Made by a program: the position numbers and the translations under genes. The notes beneath the pieces were generated by a model that was not told where the DNA came from, searched no databases, and saw only the letters and a program-made list of their open reading frames with translations. A DNA stretch of 59,652 nt from Bacillota bacterium (GTDB lineage Bacteria > Bacillota > Clostridia > Lutisporales > Lutisporaceae): the NCBI GenBank assembly GCA_029553855.1, contig JAKPKE010000016.1, forward strand, positions 1-59,652. The letters are read 5' to 3'. This document shows positions 16,901-25,404 of this stretch, in pieces. Numbering within the stretch: position 1 is the first letter of the stretch; the number at the start of each line of letters is the position of its first letter.

Positions 16901-18178
16901 CTTGACTGCGCCTATCTCGGTTATACTGTCTCTCGCAGGGGAAAGCCCCGTAGTCTCTATATCAAATACTACATACTCATCATCAAAACTTCTGCTTTGA
17001 ACATTATATACTATCGGTATCCCATCATTGACAAAGTATCCTTCTACTCCGTATATTACTTTTACACCATACTGTTTTGATGCCTCATAAGCCTCCGGAA
17101 ATGCTTGAGCCACTCCGTGATCAGTTATCGCCACAGCTTTGTGTCCCCAAGTCTTTGCTCTTTTTATCAGATCTGTTGCTGAGCAGATTCCGTCCATTGC
17201 ACTCATTCCGGTATGGGCGTGGAGTTCTATTCTTTTTTTCTCAGCACTGTCCAGACGAGCGGTCTTTTCTGCCTCAATAATACTTATGGGATATATGACC
17301 AGTTCTTTTATGTACTGGTCATACTGTATATCGCCCTTAATTCTTATATATCTGTTGTCGGTAATGTTTTTTATTAGCTTGGCGGTACCATTCTCTTCTT
17401 TTACAAATATTTTTGCTGTAATTGAATTGGTATTATCTGTTATGTTAAATGTAATAATTGTCCTTCCGTTATTTAATGTCTTTACCTCGTTATTGAATAC
17501 ATTTCCCTGAACTGTTACCCTGCCGGAGTCTTCCGTTATCGAAGCGATGCTCATTGGGATATCATTAAAGGTATTGCCCATGATGGCAGAATTCTTTTTT
17601 CCTTTCATACCGTCAATATTTCTATTCTGTTTCATCGTCTCAGCTACTATCTTATTTTCTTCTTCTAAATAGCATTTCAGGTATTCATCTTCACAGAACC
17701 TTTCTTCACCATTGGAGCATATCAACACCTGTGAATCAATACTAAAATATTTCTTCATATACTCGGAAATAATATTATGACATTTTTTCAGAGTCAGGTA
17801 ACTTGCTGCTTCCTTGGATGGTGAAATAAGCTTAATAATATTATTATCAAGGCAAATTGAGGAATCCATAATAAAACCCGTAAAAGACGGATTATCTGCG
17901 ATTATTGCCTTTCTCAGATCCTCCCATTGTGAGTCGATAAACTCTTTTGTGTCTATATTAAAGGATGACTCATCAACAACGATATGTGCTCCATTCAAAC
18001 CAAAATTTTCCGTTACCCGTTCTTCTATTTTATAGAGCTCAGATATTGGAACAATCTCCTTTAACTTAATGACCAGCTCCCATTCCCTGGACTTTTTCAT
18101 AACCCTGATTTTAATTAATTCGAACTTGTCCCCATATTGCATAAAAAAGTCCGATTCCAACTTTGTATTGTTTTGCAT
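13910..18178 (-). CDS. polC: DNA polymerase III alpha subunit, PolC type
   Basis: PolC is the replicative polymerase of low-GC Gram-positives, with built-in proofreading. Its 1422 residues show the expected order: N-terminal and OB domains, a split PHP domain (RIELHAHTGMSAMDG near 315), the DEDD exonuclease (VVFDIETTGLSPARDSITEIGAV near 400 and HHRADDDAEAAAEI further on), the zinc site (CPNC...CPECG near 890), palm catalytic acidic segment (EPDIDLNF) and fingers. The ATG at 18178 is chosen because TGGAGGTC precedes it; the upstream in-frame ATG overlaps that site. A short hairpin separates it from the glycosyltransferase gene. Confidence 0.97.
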   Translation of the reverse strand: MQNNTKLESDFFMQYGDKFELIKIRVMKKSREWELVIKLKEIVPISELYKIEERVTENFGLNGAHIVVDESSFNIDTKEFIDSQWEDLRKAIIADNPSFTGFIMDSSICLDNNIIKLISPSKEAASYLTLKKCHNIISEYMKKYFSIDSQVLICSNGEERFCEDEYLKCYLEEENKIVAETMKQNRNIDGMKGKKNSAIMGNTFNDIPMSIASITEDSGRVTVQGNVFNNEVKTLNNGRTIITFNITDNTNSITAKIFVKEENGTAKLIKNITDNRYIRIKGDIQYDQYIKELVIYPISIIEAEKTARLDSAEKKRIELHAHTGMSAMDGICSATDLIKRAKTWGHKAVAITDHGVAQAFPEAYEASKQYGVKVIYGVEGYFVNDGIPIVYNVQSRSFDDEYVVFDIETTGLSPARDSITEIGAVKMRNGKLVDRFSELINPGIPIPENITRLTGITNGMVKGKDTIKVVLPKFLEFVKDSPIIAHNASFDCGFIIAKARELGLAFKNTIIDTLQLSRILLPELNRHKLNLVCEYLGISLENHHRADDDAEAAAEIMLKFMKILREKGISDIADINKLSGTGRSYKTQESYHIVMLAKNMTGLKNLYKLISMSHLDFFYKRPRIPKSLLMQYREGLIIGSACEAGEVFRNILNNLDENTIIENAKFYDYLEIQPKGNNEFLIKDGMVSSRAELEAINRRIIELGRKLNKPVVATGDVHFLEPEDEIFRRIIMAGQGYPDADEQAPLYFKSTDEMLEEFKYLGKETAYSVVVHNPNSILEQIEDIIPIPEDTYPPKIEGAKEQVRDMAMGKAYELYGNPLPEIVSKRLDKELNSIINNGYAVMYVIAQKLVTKSMNDGYLVGSRGSVGSSFVATMCNITEVNPLPPHYLCPNCKYAEFFTESSVESGIDLSDKNCPECGSILKKEGHDIPFEMFLGFEGDKEPDIDLNFAGEYQPEAHKYTEELFGKGFVFRAGTIGTIADKTAYGFIKKYYEEKGINISNAEMNRLIRGCTGIKRTTGQHPGGIIIVPDYTDIYNFTPVQRPADDAESNVITTHFDYRSINGRLLKLDILGHDVPSMIRMLEDITGFSVNNIPLDEPKTLSLFITTEALGISLKEIDCQVGSLGVPEFGTRFVRQMLMDTKPKTFAELVRIAGLSHGTDVWLNNAQDIIRSGMATLKEVISTRDDIMLFLIYKGVNPKTSFKIAENVRKGKGLTPEYEEAMRERNIPEWYIESCKKVKYLFPKAHAAAYVMMSFRVAYYKVFYPEAFYAAYFTTKLDDFDADLCVKGIDEIKSKWIEINKLGNNATAKEKNLMTLMEVAYEMYLRGIKLLPVDLYKSDAKKFAVTDEGILPPLGSLQGVGASAAQNIDNARRESDFISMEDLRERAKVSKTVIEVLNNHGCLNGLPGSNQLSLFSNDSSLEV

Positions 18179-18221
18179 AAAGACCTCCATTTAAACTCCG
18201 GCTTCCTATTTATAAGCTTCT

Positions 18222-18240
18222 GAACGGTTTGGAACCGTTC
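18222..18240 (-). other. Intercistronic hairpin before polC
   Basis: GAACGGTT and AACCGTTC (18233-18240 with 18222-18229, minus-strand reading) form an 8-bp stem with a 3-base loop, immediately after the glycosyltransferase stop at 18242. There is no U-tract, so it looks more like a stability or processing element than a terminator. Confidence 0.45.
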
Positions 18241-18241
18241 C

Positions 18242-18892
18242 CTACTTTGATTCTTTTTTGATGTTGTAGTTGCTTAAAGTTTTGACAATATCCCAATACA
18301 TTCTGAGACGCTCTTGTACGCCTTTAATAATCCCGAGCTTCTCTTCTTTGGTTAAATGCGTCATTTCCGGTAGATCTACTTCCTGAATTCTTGCTGAAGT
18401 TCTTTTCAGATATTTGGTTAGTGCTGTTTCAACACCATACCTTGTAATATCAATATTAGGTATTTTATCAATTATTGACCTTTTTATTGCCCTTTGTCCT
18501 GAAAGATAAGGGCTTACCTTCTGTGCAAGATCTGTTGCTATCCTCCCATTTTTGAATATCCCAATTGTCATATCCGCATCGTTTTCTATAACAGGTTCAA
18601 TCAGGCTCAATATGTGCTTTTCTGTGAGCCCTATAAGATCGGCATCTAAAAATAGTATTATCTCAGTTTTGCATTTATTAATACCTGCCTTAATTGCACC
18701 GCCTTTTCCGATATTCTCATTTAATTCAATTACTTCAGCACCGCATTTTTTCGCTATCTCCGCAGTCATATCGCTTGACCCGTCACTTACTACAATGATT
18801 TTTTGAATTTTATCGACATTTTTTACGCAATTTACTACGTTAGCTATCGTCTGTTCCTCATTATACGCAGGAATAATTGCGGTTACATTCAT
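18242..18892 (-). CDS. Family 2 glycosyltransferase
   Basis: A 216-residue GT-A fold enzyme: TAIIPAYNEEQTIANVV, a nucleotide-binding IIVVSDGSSDMTAEIAKK segment, NIGKGGAIKAGI and the metal-binding FLDADLIG (DxD). Such short proteins, with a G-K-G-x-A-x-x-x-G loop, resemble glucosyl-3-phosphoglycerate synthase or dolichol-phosphate-mannose synthase-like GT2 enzymes; the acceptor cannot be deduced. There are no membrane helices. GGAGG precedes the ATG. It is inserted between ispG and polC, two genes often adjacent in clostridia. Confidence 0.85.
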   Translation of the reverse strand: MNVTAIIPAYNEEQTIANVVNCVKNVDKIQKIIVVSDGSSDMTAEIAKKCGAEVIELNENIGKGGAIKAGINKCKTEIILFLDADLIGLTEKHILSLIEPVIENDADMTIGIFKNGRIATDLAQKVSPYLSGQRAIKRSIIDKIPNIDITRYGVETALTKYLKRTSARIQEVDLPEMTHLTKEEKLGIIKGVQERLRMYWDIVKTLSNYNIKKESK

Positions 18893-18952
18893 AGGGGCCC
18901 CTCCTTCTGGAACAATATCACTTTAGTATTATCATTGCATGATACAATGAAA

Positions 18953-20014
18953 TTATTCGGACTGAAAAACTTCTATTTCCTTCATTAGTTCTTTAATCAC
19001 GTCTTTCTGTGGTATTTTCTTTTCTATCCTGCCTTTAAGGAACAGCACAAACTCCTTATTGCCCCCTGCAATACCCAGGTCAGCCTCCTTTGCTTCCCCA
19101 GGTCCATTTACTGCACACCCCATTACAGCAAGTTTCATAGGCCTTCTCACTTTTATTCTGCTCATAAGGTCTTCCACTGTTTCTACAATTCTAATCAGGT
19201 CCACATCAGTCCTTCCGCAGGTAGGACAGGATATTATTTCAATACCGCTTTTCACAAGTTTCAGACTTTTGAGTATTTCCTTTGCAGCATAAATTTCCTT
19301 GGCAGGGTCACCGGTCAACGATACCCTTATTGTATCTCCAATATTGTTGTAGAGAAGAATGCCCAGCCCGACTGAGGATTTTATTGATCCCGAAAACACA
19401 GTACCTGCTTCAGTAACACCTAAATGCAAAGGATAATCCGTAAGCTTCGATACCTTCATATAGCTTTCTATAGTAAGCAGTACATCAGATGATTTTATAG
19501 ATATCACTATATCGCCAAAATCCATTGATTCAACAAGCCTTACATTATTCATGGTGCTTTCTGTCAAAGCCTCGGCCGTAGGATATCCATATTTCTTCAG
19601 TACATCTTTTTCCACAGACCCGGAATTTGTGCCTATTCTGATAGGTATTCCCCGCTTTTTGGCAACTTCAATTATTTGCCTGACTCTTTCCTTATCTCCG
19701 ATATTCCCGGGATTGATTCTTATTTTGTCTGCACCATTAATAATTGACTGAATAGCAAGCCGGTAGTCAAAGTGTATATCCGCCACCAAAGGTAGTGCTA
19801 TTTCACGCTTAATCTGTTTTATCGCTTCTGCAGCTTCCATATCCGGCACTGCCACTCTGACAATATCGCATCCTGCTTCCTGCAATCTTTTTATTTGTTC
19901 TACCGTTCCAACTGCGTCCTGAGTCTTGGTATTGGTCATAGATTGTATAAGAATCGGTTCTCCTCCCCCGATATACCTGTCCCCTATTCTTATTTTTCTG
20001 GTATTTGTACTCAA
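18953..20014 (-). CDS. ispG: 4-hydroxy-3-methylbut-2-en-1-yl diphosphate synthase
   Basis: IspG (GcpE) is a [4Fe-4S] enzyme that converts MEcPP to HMBPP in the MEP isoprenoid pathway. The 353-residue product has the N-terminal TIM barrel (GGEPILIQSMTNTKTQD, VADIHFDYRLA, RINPGNIG) and the C-terminal cluster ligands ISCPTCGRTDVD (near 260) and MGCAVNGPGEA (near 298). The start is TTG after AGGTAGGGGGA. It is co-oriented with dxr, another MEP gene, two genes upstream. Confidence 0.96.
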   Translation of the reverse strand: MSTNTRKIRIGDRYIGGGEPILIQSMTNTKTQDAVGTVEQIKRLQEAGCDIVRVAVPDMEAAEAIKQIKREIALPLVADIHFDYRLAIQSIINGADKIRINPGNIGDKERVRQIIEVAKKRGIPIRIGTNSGSVEKDVLKKYGYPTAEALTESTMNNVRLVESMDFGDIVISIKSSDVLLTIESYMKVSKLTDYPLHLGVTEAGTVFSGSIKSSVGLGILLYNNIGDTIRVSLTGDPAKEIYAAKEILKSLKLVKSGIEIISCPTCGRTDVDLIRIVETVEDLMSRIKVRRPMKLAVMGCAVNGPGEAKEADLGIAGGNKEFVLFLKGRIEKKIPQKDVIKELMKEIEVFQSE

Positions 20015-20026
20015 AATTTTGTCCCC

Positions 20027-21034
20027 CTACCTAAATATCTCAATCAGGTTAAATCTGATAATATCCTTATACATCAGAAATAATGAAAGTGCCATAAGGG
20101 CTACAAGCCCAACAAAATGCACTACTCCTTCCTTCTCAGCAGGCATCGGCTTTCTTCTTATAAGCTCAATCAGAAGAAAGGTAAGCCTTCCTCCATCCAA
20201 GGCAGGTACAGGCAACAGGTTCAGTATCCCAAGATTCAAACTGATTATAGCGGTTAAATAAAGCACGCTGAATAACCCCATTTTTGCAGCTTCATTCATA
20301 TATACGATTATAGATATGGGTCCGCTTACTTCATCTGCATTGGTTTTCCCGGTAATCAGTTTTCCCAGGAAGATTAGCATCATTTTGGCTACCGAGCCGG
20401 TCGTCTTTATTCCTTCCGGCAGTGAAAAACCTCCTACTGTAATCTTCTGGGCAATTCCAATGACAATGTCTTCAGTGTTGAGGTTCTTAACCGGTACCAG
20501 CCGAACCTCTTTCAGAACACCTTTGCGCTTAAAAGTCACGGTAATTTGTTGTCCTTCATATTTGCCGACTTCAGGTTTAATTTCATTCCAATTGCTTATA
20601 TTTACATCATTTATTTTTATGATTTCGTCTCCCGAGACAATGCCGGCCTTCTCAGCAGGCATTCCCACTGTAACCTGGCCTATAACCGGTGCACTTACCG
20701 GTGAAACTACCAATGAATATATCAGTATTGTAATCAGAGTATTTACCAAAGGCCCTGCTACTATAGCAGCGATCCTGCTTTTTAAAGGCCTGTTGCTGAA
20801 AGCTCCGGGATCGTTATGGTCTTCATCCTTATCCAGCATAAGGCAATATCCCCCAATAGGAAAAGCCCTTAATGAATATGTTGTTTCCCCAAATTTCCTG
20901 CTGATTATTTTAGGCCCCATACCCAGAGCAAATTCCACAACTTTGATCCCTCCAAGGCGAGCAGCAGCAAAATGCCCTGCCTCATGAGCAAATACTATTG
21001 CATTGAATATCAGTATAGCAACAATTACCGTCAT
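20027..21034 (-). CDS. rseP: Site-2 protease RseP (M50 zinc metalloprotease)
   Basis: An intramembrane protease that cleaves anti-sigma factors and signal-peptide remnants. HEAGH (residues 17-21) in the first membrane segment and NLLPVPALDGGR (about 275), carrying the third zinc ligand, are the active-site motifs. A single PDZ domain (MPAEKAGIVSGDEIIKIND) lies between them. Length 335 is normal for Firmicute RseP/RasP. Its ATG overlaps the dxr stop by one base (TAATG). Confidence 0.95.
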   Translation of the reverse strand: MTVIVAILIFNAIVFAHEAGHFAAARLGGIKVVEFALGMGPKIISRKFGETTYSLRAFPIGGYCLMLDKDEDHNDPGAFSNRPLKSRIAAIVAGPLVNTLITILIYSLVVSPVSAPVIGQVTVGMPAEKAGIVSGDEIIKINDVNISNWNEIKPEVGKYEGQQITVTFKRKGVLKEVRLVPVKNLNTEDIVIGIAQKITVGGFSLPEGIKTTGSVAKMMLIFLGKLITGKTNADEVSGPISIIVYMNEAAKMGLFSVLYLTAIISLNLGILNLLPVPALDGGRLTFLLIELIRRKPMPAEKEGVVHFVGLVALMALSLFLMYKDIIRFNLIEIFR

Positions 21035-22194
21035 TAACTACAACACCCCACTTTATATAAGTTGTTCAGTGTTTCTCTTGACCACCGGTCAAGATCTGCC
21101 ACATCATCAATACTTAAATCTTTTATTATTTTATGTTTATCCAAAGTCCTTTCAATAAGGTTCCCAATATCCAGGAAGCTTATTTTACCATCAAGAAATA
21201 ACCGGACTGCTTCTTCGTTGGACCCGTTTAAAACTACACAGGCACTGTCCCCCATTTCCAGAGCCCTGAATGCCAGCCTTAAGCATTTAAACTTCTCAGT
21301 GTCAGGTTTATAGAAATTCAATTCAACAATAGAGGTAAGGCTAAGTTTTTTCCCTCCCATAGCAAGCCTTTCGGGATATGTAAGGGCATATTGTATAGGT
21401 ATTTTCATATCCGGCAGTCCCAGTTGAGCAATAACTGTGCCGTCCACAAATTCAACTGCGGAATGTACTATGCTTTGGGGATGCACGCATACTTCTATAG
21501 CCTCCGGCATTACGTCGAACAGCCATCTTGCTTCTATAACCTCAAGTCCTTTGTTCATAAGGGTAGCAGAATCTATAGTTATCTTTCTTCCCATGGACCA
21601 GTTGGGATGCTTCAAAGCGTCCTGAACAGTAACTGCTTCGAGCTCCTCCATGGTTTTTGTCCTGAAAGGCCCGCCGGAAGCAGTCAATATGATCTTGGAT
21701 ATTGCATTTCTACTATTGCTGCCTATGCTCTGAAATATCGCCGAATGTTCGCTGTCGACCGGAAGCATTCTGACTTTATTCTTCTTTACCTCTTTTGTTA
21801 TGATCCTGCCGGCTGCAACAAGAGTCTCCTTGTTAGCCAGTGCAATATTTTTACCTGCTTTTATGGCATTGTATGTGGGTACAAGTCCGGCTATGCCTAC
21901 AATTGCAGATACCACAGTGTCACAGTTCTCTGCAACAGCTGCATCTGTAATGCCTTCTAACCCTGCAGTGAGCTGTGTCATACCGCCAATCCGCTTTTTC
22001 AGTTCCTTGTATTTCGTTTCGTCCCTGATTGCTGTAATTCTTGGTTTGAACTCCCTTACCTGAGCCTCCAGAAGATCAATATTTGAATTGGCAGCCAAAG
22101 CCTCCACTACGAATTCTGATGGATTTTCCTTTATTATTTCTAAAGTCTGAGTACCGATTGAACCTGTGGACCCAAGTATTGATAATCTTTTCAT
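21034..22194 (-). CDS. dxr: 1-deoxy-D-xylulose 5-phosphate reductoisomerase
   Basis: Dxr makes 2-C-methyl-D-erythritol 4-phosphate from DXP using NADPH. The N-terminal Rossmann motif is LGSTGSIGTQTLEII; ALANKETLVAAG, LPVDSEHSAIFQ (metal site) and ILTASGGPFR are the family's catalytic segments, followed by HPNWSMGRKITIDSATLMNK. Length 386 is standard. It overlaps cdsA by four bases, so the pair is probably translationally coupled. Confidence 0.97.
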   Translation of the reverse strand: MKRLSILGSTGSIGTQTLEIIKENPSEFVVEALAANSNIDLLEAQVREFKPRITAIRDETKYKELKKRIGGMTQLTAGLEGITDAAVAENCDTVVSAIVGIAGLVPTYNAIKAGKNIALANKETLVAAGRIITKEVKKNKVRMLPVDSEHSAIFQSIGSNSRNAISKIILTASGGPFRTKTMEELEAVTVQDALKHPNWSMGRKITIDSATLMNKGLEVIEARWLFDVMPEAIEVCVHPQSIVHSAVEFVDGTVIAQLGLPDMKIPIQYALTYPERLAMGGKKLSLTSIVELNFYKPDTEKFKCLRLAFRALEMGDSACVVLNGSNEEAVRLFLDGKISFLDIGNLIERTLDKHKIIKDLSIDDVADLDRWSRETLNNLYKVGCCS

Positions 22195-22997
22195 ATCAAT
22201 TCCCCTACTAATGCAAAATAGTAGTATATTACCGGCGCAGTAAAGAGAATGCTGTCAAATCTGTCCAGTATTCCTCCGTGTCCCGGTATAATATTCCCAA
22301 AATCCTTTATTCCCGTATATCTTTTGATATATGATGCAGCTAAATCGCCTACTTCCGATGCAATGCTGCAAAGAAATCCGGAAATTGCAAAATGCATTAT
22401 CCTTATATCTATTCCAAGATTGTTAATGATAACACCTGCAATAATGCTGACTAACACAGATCCGACAATACCTCCCAAAGCTCCTTCAACGGTTTTATTG
22501 GGACTGATTTTTGGGCATAACCGCACTCTTCCAACCAATATTCCGGCAAAATAGGCAAATGTATCAGTAAACCATGCGGCAACAAAAGGCAGCCATAGTA
22601 TTATACTCCCATATTTCAGCTTTTCTATGAAAAGTAAGTGGCTGAAAAGAAATGGTATGTACGCTATCCCCAAAATATTTATAGATATTTCCATTATATT
22701 ATGTTTTTGCGCAATTATATCTATTGTAAACAATGCCATAACCGAAAATGCAATAATAAACCCCGGCCTGTCAAATGTAATAGGAAGTCTAAACATAATA
22801 AAATATATAATAACGGCAATATAGCCGAACATTCTGTTCGTATTTATATTTATGTTCCCCAAAGCCCTGTAGAATTCGTAAAGGCCTACCAAAGAAATCG
22901 CTGCAACAAAAATGTAGAGAAACAATCCTCTAAAGTATAGAACAGCTATTATTAACGGTACCCCAAACACAGCACTTAATAATCTTATCTTTAACAT
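22191..22997 (-). CDS. cdsA: Phosphatidate cytidylyltransferase
   Basis: CdsA is a polytopic membrane enzyme making CDP-diacylglycerol for phospholipid synthesis. The 268-residue product is a series of hydrophobic helices ending in the family signature: EVGDLAASYIKRYTGIKDFG then PGHGGILDRFDS. The ATG at 22997 (MLKIRLLSAVF) is chosen because GGAGG lies just before it. It lies between uppS and dxr, the common order. Confidence 0.95.
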   Translation of the reverse strand: MLKIRLLSAVFGVPLIIAVLYFRGLFLYIFVAAISLVGLYEFYRALGNININTNRMFGYIAVIIYFIMFRLPITFDRPGFIIAFSVMALFTIDIIAQKHNIMEISINILGIAYIPFLFSHLLFIEKLKYGSIILWLPFVAAWFTDTFAYFAGILVGRVRLCPKISPNKTVEGALGGIVGSVLVSIIAGVIINNLGIDIRIMHFAISGFLCSIASEVGDLAASYIKRYTGIKDFGNIIPGHGGILDRFDSILFTAPVIYYYFALVGELI

Positions 22998-23008
22998 GTC
23001 AACCTCCA

Positions 23009-23731
23009 TTATTTCAATGCGCCAAAACGTCTATCCCTGCTTTGATATTCCAATATCGCCGAACGAAGCTCCTTTTCATCAAAATCCGGCCAAAGCCGGT
23101 CTGTGAACATAAGTTCGCTATAGGCGCCCTGCCAAAGTAAAAAGTTGCTTATCCTTTGTTCGCCGCTTGTTCTTATTATCAAATCAGGATCCGGATCATT
23201 TCCCGTATATAAGAGATTTGAAAACATTGCTTCATCAACAGAATCAATATCAATGCTTCCGTCATTTATACACCTAACAAGCTTTTTACAGGCTTTCAAT
23301 ATCTCTGCCCTGCCCCCATAGTTCAATGCTATATTGAATTGCAGCCCACGATTGTGCTCCGTCAGTATTACAGCCTCTTGTATTTCTGCTCTTGTTTGAG
23401 CCGGCAGCATATCCGGCTCTCCCAGTATTTTGATCTTTACACCGTTGTGATGAAGTGTACCAACTTCTTTTCTCATATACTCCGTCAGCAGGTTCATAAG
23501 ATAATTGACCTCATCCCGGGGGCGTTTCCAGTTCTCTGTTGAAAAGGCAAATACCGTCAAAATCTTTATTCCGATATCACTGCAATACTTAACTGTTTTT
23601 CTTATTGCCTCCATACCGGCTTTATGTCCTATTACCCTTGGCAAGCCTCTTTTTTGTGCCCAACGCCCGTTCCCATCCATGATAATTGCTATGTGTTCGG
23701 GAAGTCTGCTTAAATCAATTTCCCCAGGCAT
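23009..23731 (-). CDS. uppS: Undecaprenyl diphosphate synthase
   Basis: UppS is a cis-prenyltransferase making the C55 carrier for cell-wall synthesis. The 240-residue form starts at MPGEIDLSRLPEH, preceded by AAGGGGG; a longer in-frame N-terminus is not conserved. IAIIMDGNGRWAQKRG carries catalytic D19, followed by GHKAGMEAIR, LTVFAFSTENWKRP, and DLIIRTSGEQRISNFLLWQ at the end. It is followed by cdsA. Confidence 0.97.
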   Translation of the reverse strand: MPGEIDLSRLPEHIAIIMDGNGRWAQKRGLPRVIGHKAGMEAIRKTVKYCSDIGIKILTVFAFSTENWKRPRDEVNYLMNLLTEYMRKEVGTLHHNGVKIKILGEPDMLPAQTRAEIQEAVILTEHNRGLQFNIALNYGGRAEILKACKKLVRCINDGSIDIDSVDEAMFSNLLYTGNDPDPDLIIRTSGEQRISNFLLWQGAYSELMFTDRLWPDFDEKELRSAILEYQSRDRRFGALK

Positions 23732-23803
23732 ATAATAACCCCCTTGATGAAATAGCTGCAATTCCCTGCAACTTGTCATATGTGACAATTTCCCTTTGAT
23801 GCT

Positions 23804-23832
23804 TAAAAAAAGTAAACCCTCAAAAAGAGGGA
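23804..23832 (-). terminator. Intrinsic terminator upstream of uppS
   Basis: CCCTC and GAGGG (minus strand, 23827-23831 with 23817-23821) form a 5-bp stem with a 5-base loop, followed by TTTACTTTTTTT. It follows the small PASTA-like gene and precedes uppS, so it may reduce rather than stop transcription into the lipid genes. Confidence 0.6.
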
Positions 23833-23834
23833 AA

Positions 23835-24035
23835 CTATTTAAAAAGACTTGTAGTGAGTATTATTTTGCTGTTTTCTACTTTTTGCCTGACAACAATAGG
23901 TATATTTCCCTGTCTTTCTTCTATTTTATCCTTATATGGTGTAGAGGTAGAATCAATTATGACATTACTTTCCGAACCTATTATTTGCAAAGCCTTTTCA
24001 ATCGTATATCCAATTACCAGAGGCATTTTATCCAA
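23835..24035 (-). CDS. Small PASTA-like protein
   Basis: A 66-residue product (from TTG; or 63 from the ATG of MPLVIGYTIEKALQII). The pattern MP.VIGYTIEKAL, then SNVIIDST, then GNIPIVVRQKVENSKIILTTS resembles a single PASTA-type domain (hydrophobic start, GxTxxEA helix, VxxQ, and final strand), but without a signal peptide or membrane segment. The frr stop overlaps its GGAGGT ribosome site, which supports translation after frr. A terminator follows. It may be a stand-alone ligand-binding protein; its function is unknown and homology is only inferred. Confidence 0.6.
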   Translation of the reverse strand: MDKMPLVIGYTIEKALQIIGSESNVIIDSTSTPYKDKIEERQGNIPIVVRQKVENSKIILTTSLFK

Positions 24036-24040
24036 GAATC

Positions 24041-24598
24041 TTAGACCTCCATTATTTCTTTTTCCTTTACCTCCACAGCTTTATCTGTTTCTTTAATATA
24101 TTTGTCGGTAATTTTTTGTATATCAGCCTCGAATTTTTTTAGATCGTCCTCGCTGATTCCTCCATCTTTCTTAAGCTTCTTGATCTGTTCGTTGGCATCG
24201 CGCCGAATATTCCTCATCGAAACTTTTGATTCTTCGCCAAGCCTTTTTATTACTTTTACGAGATCTTTTCTTCTTTCCTCTGTAAGCTGCGGAATGATAA
24301 GTCTTATCATTTTTCCATCATTAGATGGATTAATTCCTAAATCCGACTTTAATATTGCCTTTTCTATAATAGGTATTGATTTGATATCCCACGGACTTAC
24401 AGTAAGTAACCTTGGTTCAGGCACAGCAATATTTGCCAGCTGATTCAAAGGTGTAACCGTTCCATAATATTCAACGGAAATACGGTCCAAAAGACATGGA
24501 TTTGCCCTTCCCGCCCTTAATGTTGAAAGTTCATGCTTAAGTACAACAAGGGTCTTTTCCATTTTTTCCTGAATGTTATTCTCAATATCTTTAATCAT
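24041..24598 (-). CDS. frr: Ribosome recycling factor
   Basis: RRF splits post-termination ribosomes with EF-G. The 185-residue product is full length: a three-helix bundle with an inserted beta domain. [23 protein letters not shown] and [28 protein letters not shown], and [18 protein letters not shown] are the conserved runs. AAAGGAGG precedes the ATG. It lies one base after the pyrH stop. Confidence 0.97.
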   Translation of the reverse strand: MIKDIENNIQEKMEKTLVVLKHELSTLRAGRANPCLLDRISVEYYGTVTPLNQLANIAVPEPRLLTVSPWDIKSIPIIEKAILKSDLGINPSNDGKMIRLIIPQLTEERRKDLVKVIKRLGEESKVSMRNIRRDANEQIKKLKKDGGISEDDLKKFEADIQKITDKYIKETDKAVEVKEKEIMEV

Positions 24599-24599
24599 T

Positions 24600-25313
24600 T
24601 TAATCCTCCTTTACAATTGTACCTATCTCTTCTCCCATTACGGCTTTAATTATATTATCGGGGTTTTTCAGATCAAATACAAGTATAGGAATTTTATTAT
24701 CACGACATAAAGAAGCAGCTGTAGAATCCATTACGCCTAACCCCTTGTTCATAACTTCAGTGTATGAGAGCTTGTCATACCTCTTCGCATCTTTATTTTG
24801 TACAGGATCGCAATCATATACCCCGTCAACCTTCTTTGCCATCAGAATAATATCTGCTTCAAGTTCTGCTGCTCTAAGTGCGGCAGTTGTGTCTGTAGAA
24901 AAATACGCATTCCCGGTCCCGGCTGCAAAAATAACTACTCTCCCCTTTTCCAGATGCCTGATAGCTCTCCTTCTTATGTACGGTTCTGCAATCTGCCTCA
25001 TCTCAATAGCAGTCTGCACTCGGGTCTCTACTTGTATTCCTTCCAATGCATCCTGCAAAGCAAGGGCATTTATCACAGTTGCCAGCATCCCCATGTGGTC
25101 TGCGGTTGTCCTGTCCATACCCTTACTGCTTCTGCCTCTCCAGAAATTGCCGCCGCCGACTGCAATAGCAACTTCAACTTGAAATTCTCTAAGTTCCTTA
25201 ATCCTTTTTGCTATGCCTAAAAGCGTGTCGTAATTTAATCCAAAACCTTTATCGCCTGCTAATGCTTCACCGCTTATTTTCAATATTACTCTTTTATATT
25301 TTACACCGCTCAT
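24600..25313 (-). CDS. pyrH: UMP kinase
   Basis: PyrH phosphorylates UMP to UDP; it is a hexamer regulated by GTP and UTP. The 237-residue form starts at [18 protein letters not shown] after GGAGG; longer in-frame residues are not conserved. Motifs are [46 protein letters not shown] and [20 protein letters not shown]. It lies between tsf and frr, the usual order. Confidence 0.97.
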   Translation of the reverse strand: MSGVKYKRVILKISGEALAGDKGFGLNYDTLLGIAKRIKELREFQVEVAIAVGGGNFWRGRSSKGMDRTTADHMGMLATVINALALQDALEGIQVETRVQTAIEMRQIAEPYIRRRAIRHLEKGRVVIFAAGTGNAYFSTDTTAALRAAELEADIILMAKKVDGVYDCDPVQNKDAKRYDKLSYTEVMNKGLGVMDSTAASLCRDNKIPILVFDLKNPDNIIKAVMGEEIGTIVKED

Positions 25314-25375
25314 ATATATTATACCTCCACTTAAGAATAAAATTTCTACAAATTCTAAAAAAATCCTTCCTGTTC

Positions 25376-25404
25376 TCAAAAAAAAGAGAACACTAAGTGT
25401 TCCC
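25376..25404 (-). terminator. Terminator after tsf
   Basis: GAACAC and GTGTTC (25388-25393 with 25397-25402) form a stem around TAA, with one outer mismatch then a further pair, followed on the minus strand by a run of about eight T residues. The stem begins directly at the tsf stop codon. It separates tsf from pyrH, perhaps incompletely. Confidence 0.7.

Noticed and set aside
20316-20987. A 223-codon open frame on the plus strand
   Set aside because: Antisense to rseP, whose zinc and PDZ motifs are unambiguous; no independent support.
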